Shown: positions 24,373-33,229 of the stretch, one piece after another
Layout of the letters: every line of letters begins with the position of its first letter
Numbering within the stretch: position 1 is the first letter of the stretch
Source of the DNA: Leifsonia shinshuensis
Lineage (GTDB): Bacteria > Actinomycetota > Actinomycetes > Actinomycetales > Microbacteriaceae
Reading direction: 5' to 3'
DNA: 64,000 nt
NCBI RefSeq assembly: GCF_013410375.1
Contig: NZ_JACCFL010000001.1
Span: 1,302,001-1,366,000, forward strand
The notes under the pieces: generated by a model
Database searches by the model: none
What the model saw: the letters and a program-made list of their open reading frames with translations, nothing else
Told to the model about the DNA's origin: nothing
Position numbers and translations under genes: made by a program

Positions 24373-25545
24373 ATGAGCGACACGACACCCGAACCCGCCG
24401 AGAAGCGGGAGGACGCGGAGTCGGCCGAACCTGCCACCCCGCCCGCGACCGCGCCGGCCGAGTCGGCCGCCGCCGAGCCCGCGCCGCACGCCGAGTCCGC
24501 GGTGGAGGCCGCCCCCATCGAACCGCCGGCGACCGCCGGCGAACCGCGCGACACGGATCCGGATATGGAGGTGCCGCCGTCCGCGCCGGTGTCTGCCCGC
24601 GGTCATCTGAACCGGTCCGCCGATGAGAACGCCGCCGAAGTGCCCGAGACCGGCGCCCGACCCCAGCCGGCCGCAGCGATCGAGCCCGAGCCCGTGACCT
24701 CCTCGCCGGACGACGTCGCCGCCGCCGTCGCGCGGTCGTCCGCGGAACCCGGCGCCACCGCCGCCGGTGACGCGACCGTCGACACCGCCTCCCCGGCGCA
24801 GTCGGCCGCGCCCGTCATCATCGCGGGGGAGGCCGCCCAGCAGGCGACCGCCCAGCAGGCCCAGCAGTCCCAGCAGCCCGCCGCCCAGCCCGGCGAGGCC
24901 ACCGCGGCCCCGGTTGCGCCCGCGCAGACCCCGCCGCCGCCCTTCATCCCGCAGCCGGTCGCGCCGATCTTCCTGCAGCGGCCCGAACCGCCCAAGCGCA
25001 AGAGCAATCGCGGCGTCGGCATCCTTATCGCCCTCGTCGGGACCGTCGCGTTCGCCGTGCTGTGGGCCGTCGCCGTGGTGGTCGTCGGCGCGATGCTGAC
25101 GCCGAGCAGCGAGTTCCTGCCCGTGCTCACCCAGTACTTCACGTCCCAGTACTCCGGCTGGGCGCCCATCGTGGCGTTCTTCGTCGGGATGGTCGTGCTC
25201 ATCCAGATCATCAACCGGGCGCGCTGGTGGGCGTACATCCTCGGCGGACTCTTCGTCGCCGTCTTCGTCTACCTCGTCTACATCGGCGCCGGCCTCGTCG
25301 ACGCCCACTTCTGGCAGCGCAACGCGGACGAGCAGTCGCTCGTGCTGAGCCGCGCGTGGGTCAACCCGTTCGCCGTCCTCGCCGGCGTCATCGCCCGCGA
25401 GATGTCGGTCTGGACGGGCGCCTGGCTCGCCGGGCGCGGGCGCAAGCTGAAGGCGCGCAACGCGGAGGCGCAGGCCGACTACGAGCAGCAGCTCGCCGAC
25501 GCCCAGAACCAGGCCGCCAACGCGTACGCTCAGCAGGGGTACTGA
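24373..25545 (+). CDS. Membrane protein with a long disordered acidic/Pro-rich N-terminus
   Basis: 390 residues. Residues 1-207 are Ala/Pro/Glu/Gln-rich with no predicted fold. A basic cluster (KRKSNRG, about 208) precedes at least three membrane helices (about 214-240, 255-275 and 282-303). A Gln/Ala-rich cytoplasmic tail (YEQQLADAQNQAANAYAQQ) closes the protein. The start is ATG after GAGGAGTGCC; earlier in-frame codons lie in the promoter hairpin. I do not recognise the family. Architecture alone suggests a scaffold or envelope factor; a pilus role cannot be inferred because it has its own promoter. Confidence 0.7.
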   Translation: MSDTTPEPAEKREDAESAEPATPPATAPAESAAAEPAPHAESAVEAAPIEPPATAGEPRDTDPDMEVPPSAPVSARGHLNRSADENAAEVPETGARPQPAAAIEPEPVTSSPDDVAAAVARSSAEPGATAAGDATVDTASPAQSAAPVIIAGEAAQQATAQQAQQSQQPAAQPGEATAAPVAPAQTPPPPFIPQPVAPIFLQRPEPPKRKSNRGVGILIALVGTVAFAVLWAVAVVVVGAMLTPSSEFLPVLTQYFTSQYSGWAPIVAFFVGMVVLIQIINRARWWAYILGGLFVAVFVYLVYIGAGLVDAHFWQRNADEQSLVLSRAWVNPFAVLAGVIAREMSVWTGAWLAGRGRKLKARNAEAQADYEQQLADAQNQAANAYAQQGY

Positions 25546-25590
25546 CCGTCAGCGACCCGTCCCACCCGGACCCGATCCGAGGGAGCTCCC

Positions 25591-26082
25591 ATGCGTGAGG
25601 AGCGCGCCTACGCGGTCATCGTCGCGTGCTTCGCGGCGGGGCTGTACCTCGCCGTCCTCGTCGCCGCGTTCGGCCTGCTCTCGCTCGCGACCGACACCGA
25701 GGTGATCGCGGACCCGTCCGCCGGGCCGCTGGTCGGACCGGTCATGACGGGCGCCGCGGTGGCGGTGCTGCTCGCCCTCCTGATCGTCACGGGGACCCGT
25801 GTGCCCGGCGACCAGCAGCGGATCGCGCCGCTCACGGCCCTCGGCGCCGGCATCGCCTGCTACCTCGCCTACTGCGTCGCCGGGGGAGTGGCCGGCGCGT
25901 TCGCCACCGGCGACGTCCTCCACTTCGTCCTCTTCGCGGCGGGCCAGCTCGGCAGCCTGTACGCGATCACGACCGGACTGGCCGCTTTCCTGATCACGCT
26001 GCTCTACCAGCTCGTGCTCGTCGGCCGCTTCCGCCAGCGCGGGAGGCCGCGCTGGCCCTGGGAGCGGCCGGACGACGAGTAA
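25591..26082 (+). CDS. Four-helix membrane protein of unknown function
   Basis: 163 residues with four hydrophobic segments (about 7-33, 46-66, 80-105 and 110-140) and a short Arg/Pro-rich cytoplasmic tail. The start is ATG after gagggagct, 45 bases after the previous gene, so the two may be co-transcribed. No catalytic motif or family signature is seen. It is convergent with the glycosyltransferase gene, 47 bases away. Confidence 0.7.
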   Translation: MREERAYAVIVACFAAGLYLAVLVAAFGLLSLATDTEVIADPSAGPLVGPVMTGAAVAVLLALLIVTGTRVPGDQQRIAPLTALGAGIACYLAYCVAGGVAGAFATGDVLHFVLFAAGQLGSLYAITTGLAAFLITLLYQLVLVGRFRQRGRPRWPWERPDDE

Positions 26083-26129
26083 GGGTGCATGACCCGAAAC
26101 GGGACGGATCAGCGGGGAGCCCGCCGAGG

Positions 26130-26942
26130 TCAGGCCGGCGCCTGATCGGGAGCCGACGCGGACGCAGCAGCAGGGGCTGCCGCGGCCTGCGGGGCGCGGA
26201 ACCGCTCGGCCAGCGCGACGGGGATCATCCCGACCAGCCAGGGCAGGTCCTGCAGCAGGTACCGCTTCACCAGGCGCGACGGGTCCTGGCCCATCCGCCA
26301 TACCCACTCCAGCCCGAGGCGCTGCAGCAGGCGGGGCGCCCGCGGGAACTGCCCGGTGTTCATCTGCGCGGCGGCCCCAGCCCCGATGAAGACGATGCCG
26401 TCGTCCCCGTGCCTCCGGCGGAGCTCGAGGATGAGGTGCTCCTGCTTCGGGAAGCCGAGGCAGACGAACAGCACATCCGGCCGGACCCGTTCGATGAACG
26501 CGCTCGCCGCGTCGACCAGCTCGGGGCTGCCGGGTTCCGCGAACGGGAGGTCGGCGCCGTGGACGTGGTCGTGCCTGCGCGCCCGGTAGAACGCCTCCGC
26601 CTCCACGGCGGCGGCCCCGACGATCCCGATCCGCAGGCCCTCGGAGCGGGGATGCTCGATGACACCGTTCATCAGGTCCGTGCCGGTGACGCGCGGGAAG
26701 CGCCCCTTGCCCGCGATGCGCAGCAGCCAGGTGAGCGGGACGCCGTCCACGGTCCAGAACGACGTCTGCTCCTCCAGCTCCGGGAGGCCGACCGTGCGCA
26801 AGTGGCGGGTGATGGAGACGTTGGAGGTCACGACAATCCCGCCGTCCGCGCGCGCCAGGTCGAGGACGTGACGGCTGGACGCGTCCTGGTCGGCGCGGTC
26901 GAGCTTGAGGCCGCCGATGACGGCGCGTTCGAAGGTCTGCAT
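26130..26942 (-). CDS. WecG/TagA/CpsF family glycosyltransferase
   Basis: 270-residue GT26-type transferase, which typically adds N-acetylmannosaminuronate or a related sugar to a lipid-linked GlcNAc during wall-polymer or exopolysaccharide synthesis. Typical family features are an early TSN, WTVDGVPLTW, DVLFVCLGFPKQEHLI, IGAGAAAQMNTG and the C-terminal signature GLEWVWRM...P...KRYL. The start (minus strand, 26942) has gagagg seven bases upstream; a longer frame to 27065 would include the promoter region and lacks a ribosome site. The gene runs against its neighbours and is probably a single transcription unit. It may act with the glycosyltransferases at 33230-36230. Confidence 0.88.
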   Translation of the reverse strand: MQTFERAVIGGLKLDRADQDASSRHVLDLARADGGIVVTSNVSITRHLRTVGLPELEEQTSFWTVDGVPLTWLLRIAGKGRFPRVTGTDLMNGVIEHPRSEGLRIGIVGAAAVEAEAFYRARRHDHVHGADLPFAEPGSPELVDAASAFIERVRPDVLFVCLGFPKQEHLILELRRRHGDDGIVFIGAGAAAQMNTGQFPRAPRLLQRLGLEWVWRMGQDPSRLVKRYLLQDLPWLVGMIPVALAERFRAPQAAAAPAAASASAPDQAPA

Positions 26943-27121
26943 GGCTGCCTCTCGCAGGGCTCGTGGAGCGGACGATCCGGCAAGAGTGGCATAGATATAG
27001 TGGATGTCAGACGCGAACGGCCAAGGGGCGCGGACGGGGCGCGCTCGGATCACCTCGGAATTCACCGTGCGTAGCGCGATTCCGCCCTGCGCGGACAGGG
27101 CGCTAGCATGCCCTCGCTCAT
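26943..27121 (-). promoter_or_regulatory. Upstream region of the WecG-family gene
   Basis: On the minus strand an A/T-rich CACTATATCTATG (around 26990-27002) is a likely -10 region. TTGGCC about 19 bases upstream is a weak -35 candidate. No gene is seen between this point and the rpsL promoter. Confidence 0.3.
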
Positions 27122-27150
27122 TTGACCGCCCACCGCGCGGACGATAGTAT
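27122..27150 (+). promoter_or_regulatory. Strong promoter of the rpsL operon
   Basis: TTGACC (27122-27127) and TAGTAT (27145-27150) are separated by exactly 17 bases. This is the best sigma-70-type match in the window and is closely similar to the rplM promoter. Transcription from about 27157 gives a 257-base leader with a 7-bp hairpin (27187-27193 with 27200-27206) and an acccgc/gcgggt hairpin near 27348-27362. The leader holds no supported gene. Confidence 0.75.
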
Positions 27151-27413
27151 TTATCGGGTGTGCGCTCTGTCGTGCGCTTGCTCCATGCCCGGTTTCAGGA
27201 CCGGGCGAGGGAGCAGGCGGACCGGCACGTACTCATCCGATGGGCGAGGGAACCGCACGGAACCCACGCCCCCACGGCATATCGGCAGAACGGCGGCATG
27301 TCCGCCATCGGTCCGATACTCCTCACCCCCGGAACGACCCGCGAAGCGGGTGGATCGGGGTGCGGGGAAAAAGCAACAACTGTCACCGTGCAGTCCATAT
27401 AAGGAGAAGTTCA

Positions 27414-27788
27414 GTGCCAACCATTCAGCAGTTGGTTCGGAAGGGCCGGACGCCGAAGGTCACCAAGACCAAGGCCCCCGCCCTGAAGTCCAACCCCCAG
27501 CAGCGCGGCGTGTGCACCCGTGTCTACACCACCACCCCCAAGAAGCCGAACTCGGCGCTCCGCAAGGTCGCCCGCGTCAAGCTCTCGAACGGGACCGAGG
27601 TCACCGCGTACATCCCCGGTGAGGGCCACAACCTGCAGGAGCACTCGATGGTGCTCGTCCGCGGCGGCCGTGTGAAGGACCTGCCCGGCGTTCGTTACAA
27701 GATCGTCCGCGGCGCCCTGGACACCCAGGCCGTCAAGAACCGCAAGCAGGCTCGCAGCCGCTACGGCGCGAAGATGGAGAAGAAGTAA
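27414..27788 (+). CDS. rpsL: Ribosomal protein S12
   Basis: 124-residue protein of the 30S decoding centre. The signature [11 protein letters not shown] includes K43/K44 and RVKDLPG includes K88 and D89. These are the wild-type residues at the streptomycin-resistance sites, so no resistance is encoded here. The start is GTG at 27414 with AAGGAGAA upstream; the frame stays open upstream, but only this start gives the family N-terminus MPTIQQLV. The stop overlaps rpsG (TAATG). First gene of the str operon. Confidence 0.97.
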   Translation: MPTIQQLVRKGRTPKVTKTKAPALKSNPQQRGVCTRVYTTTPKKPNSALRKVARVKLSNGTEVTAYIPGEGHNLQEHSMVLVRGGRVKDLPGVRYKIVRGALDTQAVKNRKQARSRYGAKMEKK

Positions 27789-28258
27789 TGCCTCGCAAGG
27801 GTCCCGCTCCGAAGCGCCCCGTCGTCGCCGACCCGGTGTACGGCTCGCCGGTCGTCAGCCAGCTCGTCAACAAGATCCTCCTCGACGGCAAGAAGGGCCT
27901 CGCCGAGCGCATCGTCTACGACGCGCTCGAGGGCGTCTCGACCAAGTCCGGCCAGGACGCGGTCGCCACGCTCAAGAAGGCGCTCGACAACATCCGCCCG
28001 ACCCTCGAGGTCCGCAGCCGCCGCGTCGGCGGCTCGACCTACCAGGTGCCGGTCGAGGTCAAGCCGCACCGCGCCAACACCCTGGCGCTGCGCTGGCTCA
28101 CCAGCTACGCCAAGGGCCGTCGCGAGAAGACGATGACCGAGCGTCTCACCAACGAGATCCTCGACGCCTCCAACGGTCTGGGCGCCGCTGTCAAGCGCCG
28201 CGAGGACACGCACAAGATGGCCGAGTCGAACAAGGCCTTCGCCCACTACCGCTGGTAA
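27788..28258 (+). CDS. rpsG: Ribosomal protein S7
   Basis: 156-residue 30S head protein that nucleates assembly of the 3' domain of 16S rRNA. It has the expected N-terminal arm ([10 protein letters not shown]) and [16 protein letters not shown]. Its ATG shares a base with the rpsL stop. S7 is the translational repressor of the str operon in E. coli; whether it binds here cannot be seen. A hairpin separates it from fusA. Confidence 0.97.
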   Translation: MPRKGPAPKRPVVADPVYGSPVVSQLVNKILLDGKKGLAERIVYDALEGVSTKSGQDAVATLKKALDNIRPTLEVRSRRVGGSTYQVPVEVKPHRANTLALRWLTSYAKGRREKTMTERLTNEILDASNGLGAAVKRREDTHKMAESNKAFAHYRW

Positions 28259-28271
28259 CACTTTTCGTCGT

Positions 28272-28305
28272 CCGGGCGTTGCACTCGTAGGAGTGCCGCG
28301 CCCGG
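28272..28305 (+). terminator. Hairpin between rpsG and fusA
   Basis: An outer 7-bp stem ccgggcg/cgcccgg (28272-28278 with 28299-28305) encloses an inner gcact/agtgc stem. It is a GC-rich structure without a T run and likely adjusts the rpsLG to fusA-tuf mRNA ratio rather than ending all transcription. Confidence 0.5.
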
Positions 28306-28343
28306 GCGGCACCCTTCCACTCTCTACTTTTCGGAGGAACCCT

Positions 28344-30458
28344 GTGGCACAGGACGTGCTCACCGACCTGAAAAAGGTCCGCAACATCGGCATCATGGCC
28401 CACATCGATGCCGGCAAGACCACCACGACCGAGCGCATCCTGTTCTACACGGGCGTCAACCACAAGATCGGTGAGACGCACGACGGCGCCTCGACCACCG
28501 ACTGGATGGAGCAGGAGAAGGAGCGCGGCATCACCATCACGTCCGCCGCGGTCACCTGCTTCTGGAACAAGAACCAGATCAACATCATCGACACCCCGGG
28601 TCACGTCGACTTCACGGTCGAGGTGGAGCGCTCGCTCCGCGTGCTCGACGGTGCCGTCGCCGTCTTCGACGCGAAGGAGGGCGTCGAGCCCCAGTCGGAG
28701 ACCGTGTGGCGTCAGGCCGACAAGTACGTCGTCCCGCGCATCTGCTTCGTCAACAAGATGGACAAGCTGGGCGCCGACTTCTACTTCACCGTCGACACCA
28801 TCGTGTCCCGCCTCGGCGCCAAGCCGCTGGTGATGCAGCTCCCGATCGGCTCCGAGTCCGACTTCGTCGGCGTCGTCGACCTGGTCGAGATGCGCGCGCT
28901 GGTCTGGCCGGGCGACGCCAAGGGCGACGTGACGATGGGCGCCAAGTACGAGGTCCAGGAGATCCCCGCCGACCTCAAGGAGAAGGCCGAGGAGTACCGC
29001 AACCGCCTCCTCGAGACCGTCGCCGAGACCGACGACGCGCTGCTCGAGAAGTTCTTCGGCGGCGAGGAGATCACCATCCCGGAGATCAAGGCCGCGATCC
29101 GCAAGCTCACCGTGAACAACGAGATCTACCCGGTCCTCTGCGGCTCGGCGTTCAAGAACCGCGGTGTCCAGCCGATGCTCGACGCCGTGATCGACTACCT
29201 CCCGTCGCCGCTCGACGTGCCCGCCATCGAGGCGCACAACCCGCGCGACGAGGAGCAGGTCATCCTGCGCCACGCCGACGCCACCGAGCCGTTCTCGGCC
29301 CTCGCGTTCAAGGTCGCGGTCCACCCCTTCTTCGGCCGCCTCACCTACGTGCGCGTCTACTCGGGTCGTGTCGACTCGGGCGCCGCGGTCGTGAACTCGA
29401 CCAAGGGCAAGAAGGAGCGCATCGGCAAGATCTTCCAGATGCACGCCAACAAGGAGAACCCGGTCGACTACGTCACCGCCGGCAACATCTACGCGGTGAT
29501 CGGCCTCAAGGACACCACCACCGGTGACACCCTGAGCGACCCGGACCACCAGGTCGTCCTCGAGTCGATGACCTTCCCGGAGCCCGTCATCGAGGTCGCC
29601 ATCGAGCCGAAGACCAAGGCCGACCAGGAGAAGCTCGGCACGGCCATCCAGAAGCTCGCCGAGGAAGACCCGACGTTCCGCACCGAGCAGAACCAGGAGA
29701 CCGGTCAGACGGTCATCAAGGGCATGGGCGAGCTGCACCTCGACATCCTCGTGGACCGCATGAAGCGCGAGTTCAACGTCGAGGCGAACGTCGGCAAGCC
29801 GCAGGTGGCCTACCGCGAGACCCTCCGCCGCACGGTGGAGAAGTACGACTACACCCACAAGAAGCAGACCGGTGGTTCCGGTCAGTTCGCAAAGGTGCAG
29901 ATCACCCTGGAGCCGCTCGAGGTGACCCCGGAGACCTCGTACGAGTTCGTGAACGCCGTCACCGGCGGTCGCGTCCCGCGCGAGTACATCCCCTCGGTCG
30001 ACGCGGGCATCCAGGACGCGATGCAGGTCGGCGTGCTCGCCGGCTTCCCGACGGTGGGTGTCAAGGCGACGCTCGTCGACGGCGCCTCGCACGACGTCGA
30101 CTCCTCGGAGATGGCGTTCAAGATCGCCGGCTCGATGGCCTACAAGGAGGCTGCTCGCAAGGCGAACCCGGTGCTCCTCGAGCCGCTCATGGCGGTCGAG
30201 GTGCGTACGCCGGAGGAGTACATGGGCGACGTCATCGGCGACCTCAACTCCCGCCGTGGACAGATCCAGTCCATGGAGGATGCGAGCGGCGTCAAGGTCG
30301 TGCGCGCCAACGTCCCGCTGTCCGAGATGTTCGGCTACATCGGCGACCTGCGGTCCAAGACCTCGGGCCGCGCGGTGTACTCGATGCAGTTCGACAGCTA
30401 CGCGGAGGTCCCGAAGGCTGTCGCCGACGAGATCGTCCAGAAGAGCAAGGGCGAGTGA
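28344..30458 (+). CDS. fusA: Translation elongation factor G
   Basis: 704-residue ribosomal translocase GTPase. G1 is AHIDAGKT at 19-26, switch II has the IDTPGHVDF motif, and NKMD gives base recognition. The C-terminal domains IV/V ([17 protein letters not shown]) are complete. GTG at 28344 has TCGGAGGA upstream and gives the family N-terminus [14 protein letters not shown]; the longer open frame runs into the rpsG-fusA hairpin. tuf follows after 114 bases. Confidence 0.97.
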   Translation: MAQDVLTDLKKVRNIGIMAHIDAGKTTTTERILFYTGVNHKIGETHDGASTTDWMEQEKERGITITSAAVTCFWNKNQINIIDTPGHVDFTVEVERSLRVLDGAVAVFDAKEGVEPQSETVWRQADKYVVPRICFVNKMDKLGADFYFTVDTIVSRLGAKPLVMQLPIGSESDFVGVVDLVEMRALVWPGDAKGDVTMGAKYEVQEIPADLKEKAEEYRNRLLETVAETDDALLEKFFGGEEITIPEIKAAIRKLTVNNEIYPVLCGSAFKNRGVQPMLDAVIDYLPSPLDVPAIEAHNPRDEEQVILRHADATEPFSALAFKVAVHPFFGRLTYVRVYSGRVDSGAAVVNSTKGKKERIGKIFQMHANKENPVDYVTAGNIYAVIGLKDTTTGDTLSDPDHQVVLESMTFPEPVIEVAIEPKTKADQEKLGTAIQKLAEEDPTFRTEQNQETGQTVIKGMGELHLDILVDRMKREFNVEANVGKPQVAYRETLRRTVEKYDYTHKKQTGGSGQFAKVQITLEPLEVTPETSYEFVNAVTGGRVPREYIPSVDAGIQDAMQVGVLAGFPTVGVKATLVDGASHDVDSSEMAFKIAGSMAYKEAARKANPVLLEPLMAVEVRTPEEYMGDVIGDLNSRRGQIQSMEDASGVKVVRANVPLSEMFGYIGDLRSKTSGRAVYSMQFDSYAEVPKAVADEIVQKSKGE

Positions 30459-30515
30459 CCCCGGTCACTGCTCCCAGGCAACATCCCGTAACATAAGAAA
30501 CCAATCCCGTAGGCC

Positions 30516-30541
30516 CTCCGGTCGAAATCCGTCGACCGGGG
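30516..30541 (+). promoter_or_regulatory. Hairpin in the tuf leader
   Basis: ccggtcga (30518-30525) pairs with tcgaccgg (30532-30539), extendable by a wobble pair and one further pair. It lies 32 bases before the tuf start. It may be a processing or stability element; TAACAT at 30489-30494 could be a -10 for a tuf promoter but has no -35. Confidence 0.35.
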
Positions 30542-30572
30542 TGCCTGCACGAGAGTCCTGAGGAGGACCACA

Positions 30573-31766
30573 GTGGCTAAGGCCAAGTTCGAGCGGACTA
30601 AGCCGCACGTGAACATCGGAACCATCGGTCACGTCGACCACGGCAAGACGACGCTCACCGCGGCGATCTCCAAGGTGCTTGCAGACAAGTACCCGTCGGC
30701 GACCAACGTGCAGCGCGACTTCGCGTCGATCGACTCGGCTCCGGAAGAGCGTCAGCGTGGTATCACGATCAACATCTCGCACGTCGAGTACGAGACCCCG
30801 AAGCGTCACTACGCGCACGTCGACGCCCCGGGTCACGCCGACTACATCAAGAACATGATCACCGGTGCCGCTCAGATGGACGGCGCGATCCTCGTGGTCG
30901 CCGCCACCGACGGTCCGATGGCTCAGACCCGCGAGCACGTGCTGCTGGCCAAGCAGGTCGGCGTTCCGTACCTGCTCGTCGCGCTGAACAAGTCCGACAT
31001 GGTCGACGACGAGGAGATCCTGGAGCTCGTCGAGCTCGAGGTCCGCGAGCTGCTCTCCAGCCAGGACTTCGACGGCGACAACGCGCCGGTCGTCCGCGTC
31101 TCGGGCCTCAAGGCTCTCGAGGGCGACGAGAAGTGGACCCAGAGCATCCTCGACCTCATGGAGGCCGTGGACGACTCGATCCCGGACCCCGTGCGCGACA
31201 AGGACAAGCCGTTCCTGATGCCGATCGAGGACGTCTTCACGATCACCGGTCGTGGCACCGTCGTCACCGGTCGCGCCGAGCGCGGCACCCTCGCCATCAA
31301 CTCCGAGGTCGAGATCGTCGGCATCCGCCCGACGCAGAAGACCACGGTCACCGGTATCGAGATGTTCCACAAGCAGCTCGACGAGGCGTGGGCCGGCGAG
31401 AACTGTGGTCTGCTCCTCCGCGGCACCAAGCGCGAGGACGTGGAGCGCGGCCAGGTCGTCGCGAAGCCGGGTTCTGTGACCCCTCACACCAACTTCGAGG
31501 GCACCGCCTACATCCTGTCCAAGGACGAGGGTGGCCGTCACAACCCCTTCTACACGAACTACCGTCCGCAGTTCTACTTCCGGACCACCGACGTCACCGG
31601 CGTCATCTCGCTGCCCGAGGGCACCGAGATGGTCATGCCCGGCGACACCACCGACATGTCGGTCGAGCTGATCCAGCCGATCGCCATGGAGGAGGGCCTC
31701 GGCTTCGCCATCCGTGAGGGTGGCCGCACCGTGGGCGCCGGTACGGTGACCAAGATCAACAAGTAA
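30573..31766 (+). CDS. tuf: Translation elongation factor Tu
   Basis: 397-residue GTPase that delivers aminoacyl-tRNA. G1 is GHVDHGKT at 19-26, then DAPGHADY and NKSD. Domains II and III are complete, with the kirromycin- and tRNA-contacting [10 protein letters not shown]. The start is GTG with GAGGAGGACC upstream. This is the only tuf in the window and it is followed directly by a very strong terminator, closing the str operon. Confidence 0.98.
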   Translation: MAKAKFERTKPHVNIGTIGHVDHGKTTLTAAISKVLADKYPSATNVQRDFASIDSAPEERQRGITINISHVEYETPKRHYAHVDAPGHADYIKNMITGAAQMDGAILVVAATDGPMAQTREHVLLAKQVGVPYLLVALNKSDMVDDEEILELVELEVRELLSSQDFDGDNAPVVRVSGLKALEGDEKWTQSILDLMEAVDDSIPDPVRDKDKPFLMPIEDVFTITGRGTVVTGRAERGTLAINSEVEIVGIRPTQKTTVTGIEMFHKQLDEAWAGENCGLLLRGTKREDVERGQVVAKPGSVTPHTNFEGTAYILSKDEGGRHNPFYTNYRPQFYFRTTDVTGVISLPEGTEMVMPGDTTDMSVELIQPIAMEEGLGFAIREGGRTVGAGTVTKINK

Positions 31767-31786
31767 GTCCCCGCGACTTCCTTGTG

Positions 31787-31826
31787 AGAGGGTCGGGCCT
31801 TCGGGCCCGGCCCTCTTCCGTGTTTT
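31787..31826 (+). terminator. Terminator of the str operon
   Basis: A 13-bp stem with one T-G wobble (31787-31799 with 31804-31816) closes a TTCG tetraloop, followed by tccgtgtttt. Stem, ultra-stable loop and T-rich tail make this the most canonical terminator of the window. Confidence 0.9.
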
Positions 31827-31893
31827 CCGGGGCTGTGCTTTTGAGGGCTGTGCTTTTCGGGGCTGTGTTTTCCGGGGCCGTGTTTTCCGGGTG
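31819..31893. repeat. Five 15-bp tandem repeats downstream of tuf
   Basis: Units of the form YGTGYTTTTCCGGGGC start at 31819, 31834, 31849, 31864 and 31879. Each holds a T4 run followed by a G run; the last is cut by two bases. The first copy overlaps the T-rich tail of the terminator. No CRISPR spacers exist between copies. The array could supply backup T tracts for termination or be a slippage-made minisatellite. Confidence 0.75.
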
Positions 31894-31986
31894 GTTCGTC
31901 ACCGGGGGTTTACCTCTCGGCGGGTCGGGCGCAGAATTGGTGCACCGTTTCAACCGAACGGGTCCGTCGACGAAGGGAGACTGCCT

Positions 31987-32061
31987 ATGGTGAGCATGGA
32001 CCTCGCAAACCAGACCAAGCCGCTGACCGGAGCACGGACGAAGAGTTCGGACACCGCCTAG
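31987..32061 (+). CDS. Possible 24-residue micro-ORF
   Basis: ATG at 31987, seven bases after an AAGGGA-type ribosome site, opens a frame of 24 codons (MVSMDLANQTKPLTG...SSDTA) ending in TAG. A strong terminator lies 45 bases later, as for a real short transcript. The peptide is hydrophilic with no Cys, no signal and no membrane helix. I recognise no family. The 375-base gap between tuf and the AbiEi-like gene otherwise holds only terminators and the tandem repeat. Confidence 0.4.
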   Translation: MVSMDLANQTKPLTGARTKSSDTA

Positions 32062-32105
32062 GCGGTCTTGGAACCACGAGAGCGGCGGCGCGAGGCGCCG
32101 TTCGG

Positions 32106-32135
32106 AGCGGGACCGGCTGACGCCGGTCCCGCTTT
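32106..32135. terminator. Bidirectional terminator
   Basis: A 12-bp perfect stem (32106-32117 with 32122-32133) with a TGAC loop, then ttccgcg. It lies between the + strand micro-ORF and the 3' end of the minus-strand AbiEi/DUF559-like gene and can end transcription from both sides. Confidence 0.8.
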
Positions 32136-32141
32136 CCGCGT

Positions 32142-33071
32142 TCAGGGGGCCAGACCGATCTCGGCAATCCGTCTCCGCGAATCGAGCGGCACGCCCTCCC
32201 GGAGGAGGAGCTCCCGCATCAGATCCACGCGCCGCCCGGTGGCCCAGCGCCAGCGGACGACGCGCAGGCCGGTCCGCTCGATCCGCCGGTCCCGTTCCAC
32301 CCGGGCGGCGAGCTCCTGCCGCACCTCGGGGAACCGCCGGGACGCCGGATGTTGAAGCTTCTCGGCTCCGTCCGCCTCGCCGGCGATCCCGAGCCCCGGC
32401 CAGCAGAAGTCGAGCCGCGCGACCACGCCGAACAGGTCGTGCACCCGCAGCTGCAGTTCCGGTGGGGGAGCCCCTGCGAGCGCCATCGTGGCTCGGCTGA
32501 CCGATTCGAGCGGCGACTCGGAGCGCCCGTCGGCGAACCCCGCCACCGCGAGCGAACGGCGCCGCTCCGACGGGTCGGTCAGCGACCCGGCCGCCTCGAT
32601 GAGTTCCGCCGGGCAGGTGAGTGCCTCCCGATCGCCGAACGCCCCGGTGTGCAGGGCGTGATCGGCGAGCACGACCCCTTCCAGGAACGACGTCCGCCCG
32701 GCCAGCGCCGCCACCGTCTCGGCGACCGGCGTCACCTGCAGCCCGTGCGTGGCGACCCCCGGCGCCGCTGCTGACCGCCGATGCGAGACGACGCCGTGCG
32801 CCGCGCTCTCGGTCGAACCCGCGGCGAGGACGTGGATGGTCGGCGGGGGAGCGTTGAGCAGTGGGAGTCCGTGGATGAGCGCCGCAGACCAGTACGCGAA
32901 CACCGGTGGCCGCGACCGCATCGCTGCGAAGAGGTGCAGCCGCTCCAACTGCTCTCTCCGCGAGCGCGACCGGCCGATCTGCCGGAGGGTGGCCTGCCGC
33001 CCCGGCTCGACGGCGCGCAGGTGGAGCCGGTGGAGGCGAGCCGAGCCGGAGGATTCGTGCAGTGCTGTCAT
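32142..33071 (-). CDS. AbiEi-antitoxin-like / DUF559-type protein
   Basis: 309 residues from the ATG at 33071 (an ATG at 33134 would add 21). The N-terminal half has a winged-helix-like pattern and the SAALIHGLPLL stretch common in actinobacterial proteins labelled type IV antitoxin AbiEi. The C-terminal part (LDFCWPGLGIAGEADG, then RVVRWRW) resembles the Vsr/DUF559 endonuclease-like fold. Such genes are usually orphans without the AbiEii toxin, and no toxin gene is seen next to this one. The DNA-cleaving or regulatory role is unproven; the family is scattered and often horizontally mobile. Confidence 0.6.
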   Translation of the reverse strand: MTALHESSGSARLHRLHLRAVEPGRQATLRQIGRSRSRREQLERLHLFAAMRSRPPVFAYWSAALIHGLPLLNAPPPTIHVLAAGSTESAAHGVVSHRRSAAAPGVATHGLQVTPVAETVAALAGRTSFLEGVVLADHALHTGAFGDREALTCPAELIEAAGSLTDPSERRRSLAVAGFADGRSESPLESVSRATMALAGAPPPELQLRVHDLFGVVARLDFCWPGLGIAGEADGAEKLQHPASRRFPEVRQELAARVERDRRIERTGLRVVRWRWATGRRVDLMRELLLREGVPLDSRRRIAEIGLAP

Positions 33072-33229
33072 GTCGTCCAGCCTGCCGAGACGGAGTTGCC
33101 GGCAGGACGCGCGGCCGGAATCTGTGGAGAACATCGGCGCTTCGTCCCGCTGTGCACAACCGTGTCGGGAGCGGCGGACCGAACTCCCAGGAATGCATAT
33201 TTCATAGCCTGTAGTATGAGCCGCATACC

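Noticed and set aside
26083..26129. Terminator between the convergent membrane-protein and WecG-family genes
   Set aside because: Only a 4-bp cccg-aaa-cggg hairpin is visible, too weak to call.
27540..27690. Streptomycin-resistance changes in rpsL
   Set aside because: K43/K44 and K88 are the sensitive residues.
28191..30092. 633-codon minus-strand frame opposite fusA
   Set aside because: Shadow of EF-G codon bias, no ribosome site and no motifs.
31819..31893. CRISPR array
   Set aside because: Repeats are 15 bp, contiguous with no spacers, and no cas genes are present.
31784..31993. 69-codon + strand frame through the tuf terminator and tandem repeat
   Set aside because: Starts inside the terminator stem; the repeat simply lacks stops in this frame. 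No ribosome site.
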